In this document: positions 5,359 through 6,089 of the stretch, piece after piece
Layout of the letters: every line of letters begins with the position of its first letter
Position numbering within the stretch: the first letter of the stretch is position 1
Assembly (NCBI GenBank): GCA_003660605.1
Contig: QMUN01000053.1
Coordinates: 1-6,089, forward strand
Length of the DNA stretch: 6,089 nt
Reading direction: 5' to 3'
Source: Thermococci archaeon
GTDB lineage: Archaea > Methanobacteriota_B > Thermococci > Methanofastidiosales > B48-G16
Made by a program: the position numbers and the translations under genes
The notes under the pieces: model-generated
The model's input: only the letters and a program-made list of their open reading frames with translations
Told to the model about the DNA's origin: nothing
Database searches by the model: none

Positions 5359-6089
5359 GTTTTATGCAATTTCAGATCCAGTATCAGATTAACAGAGAGC
5401 CTATATTTCAATCCCAATTTTCTCATTTTTTCTTTTATAGTATCTCCTAAAAGTTTTTCTATTTTGTCACGAAATGTCTCTTCCATTCCCTCTTTCAAAT
5501 CGAGAACAAAACACTGATAGTTAATTTTTACATTACAAAAAATGCTGCTTTCTCTTAAAAATGCCTCAAATCCTTCAAGACTGATCCTCTCAAACATTGA
5601 ATCTTTGAAAAAACCTCTCTTTATAATATCGAGAATCTCGGATTTGCACTCTTCTTCCAGCGCAATAATTTTTTCATTTTTTTCTCCGAAGAGTTTCACT
5701 ATCGTTTCGTCTGTCGGTACCTTTATCCTGTATTTTTTTAATAAAGCCTCTCTATCAAGTTTCTTGGGCGGGACTACCTCTTTTTTGACAATTTCTTCCT
5801 TAGAAACTTTCTTTCCTTTTAAAATACACTCTTCATTCACCTCCAAAGCAACATCGAACATAAAATCATCAAACTTCATGAACTCCACAGTAGCAGTTCC
5901 AAATCTCTTGCCATCCAGCATAGCCATAGCTTCGTCTCCTTTAAAAATTTGATTTGTACCCAGATTAGTTATATCTGCAGCGATTACCTTTTTATTCTTA
6001 ATCAGAAAATATGCATCTTCTACACTCTCATTTTTCCCAAATATCCTTATATATCCTTTAAAGTCTGATTCAATACTGTTGAATAACTC
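5355..6089 (-). CDS. Uncharacterised archaeal protein (possibly DUF2226-like), 5' end outside the window
   Basis: The minus-strand frame is open from the window edge to a TAG at 5357-5355, giving 244 visible residues without an N-terminus. The internal ATG at 5927 is not a convincing start, because the 54 codons before it continue the same domain. The first visible part, with GYIRIFG (12-18) and AYFLIKNKKVIAADI (26-40), reads like a small beta domain: a strand, then a 'displays or stores, from this level of expression' pattern also seen in DUF2226 and PATAN/DUF4388-like proteins. A lysine/proline linker with VVPPKKLDREALLKKY follows, then charged helices, then a C-terminal part with alternating hydrophobic strands. 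I recall the 'REALLKKYxIKxP' style linker from archaeal DUF2226 proteins; this is a tentative match from memory. No signal peptide, membrane segment or catalytic motif is visible, so it is probably cytoplasmic. It is convergent with taw2, overlapping by 4 bp, which says nothing about shared function. Confidence 0.6.
   Translation of the reverse strand, partial: ELFNSIESDFKGYIRIFGKNESVEDAYFLIKNKKVIAADITNLGTNQIFKGDEAMAMLDGKRFGTATVEFMKFDDFMFDVALEVNEECILKGKKVSKEEIVKKEVVPPKKLDREALLKKYRIKVPTDETIVKLFGEKNEKIIALEEECKSEILDIIKRGFFKDSMFERISLEGFEAFLRESSIFCNVKINYQCFVLDLKEGMEETFRDKIEKLLGDTIKEKMRKLGLKYRLSVNLILDLKLHKT

Noticed and set aside
5355..5927. Treating the right-edge gene as complete from the ATG at 5927
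   Set aside because: The frame stays open for 54 more codons to the window edge, with protein-like sequence forming a domain with the part after the ATG.
5542..5952. Open frame of 136 codons on the + strand opposite the uncharacterised gene
   Set aside because: Its serine/phenylalanine-rich product is typical of the reverse complement of a lysine/glutamate-rich gene. The minus-strand frame continues to the window edge and has the more natural composition.

Overview
The window reads as a stretch of chromosome from an AT-rich archaeon, most likely a euryarchaeote. The evidence is an archaeal ribosomal protein L10e tail, a Taw2 wybutosine enzyme of the Pyrococcus type, a COG3199-type NAD kinase, an S-layer protein of the Methanococcus/Thermococcus kind, TATA boxes of archaeal type placed about 26 bp before start codons, and heavy use of AGA/AGG and ATA codons. 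Several proteins resemble Thermococci and their relatives. I cannot place the organism further, and this placement is inference.

Layout from left to right. The 3' end of the L10e gene (+, 1-172) meets tail to tail, with an 8-bp overlap, a secreted S-layer-like protein gene (-, 165-1274). A compact divergent promoter region (1275-1350) carries two back-to-back TATA boxes, one for the S-layer gene and one for an ATP/polyphosphate NAD kinase family gene (+, 1351-2484). Next come a TauE/SafE membrane transporter (+, 2526-3269), an alpha-oxoamine synthase family PLP enzyme resembling glycine C-acetyltransferase (+, 3349-4530), and taw2 for the tRNA(Phe) wybutosine base (+, 4546-5358). The taw2 stop overlaps by 4 bp the stop of an uncharacterised archaeal gene on the minus strand (5355 to the window edge) whose 5' end lies outside the window.

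The genes do not form one obvious pathway. Four + strand genes point the same way, but three of them have their own promoter-like TATA element, and the fourth (taw2) has a weak candidate inside the preceding gene. They look like a row of mostly single-gene transcription units: NADP supply, anion export or import, amino-acid or cofactor PLP chemistry, and tRNA modification. Three genes (S-layer, NAD kinase, TauE) have TATA-to-ATG distances that predict leaderless mRNAs. The PLP enzyme instead has a short leader with a good Shine-Dalgarno sequence.

I found no CRISPR array, tRNA or rRNA gene, insertion sequence, or clear sign of an undescribed multi-gene system. No gene-free stretch exceeds about 80 bases. 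The points most worth a second look are the divergent active-site loops of the PLP enzyme, the short S-layer-like protein, the leaderless promoter geometry and the uncharacterised gene at the right edge.
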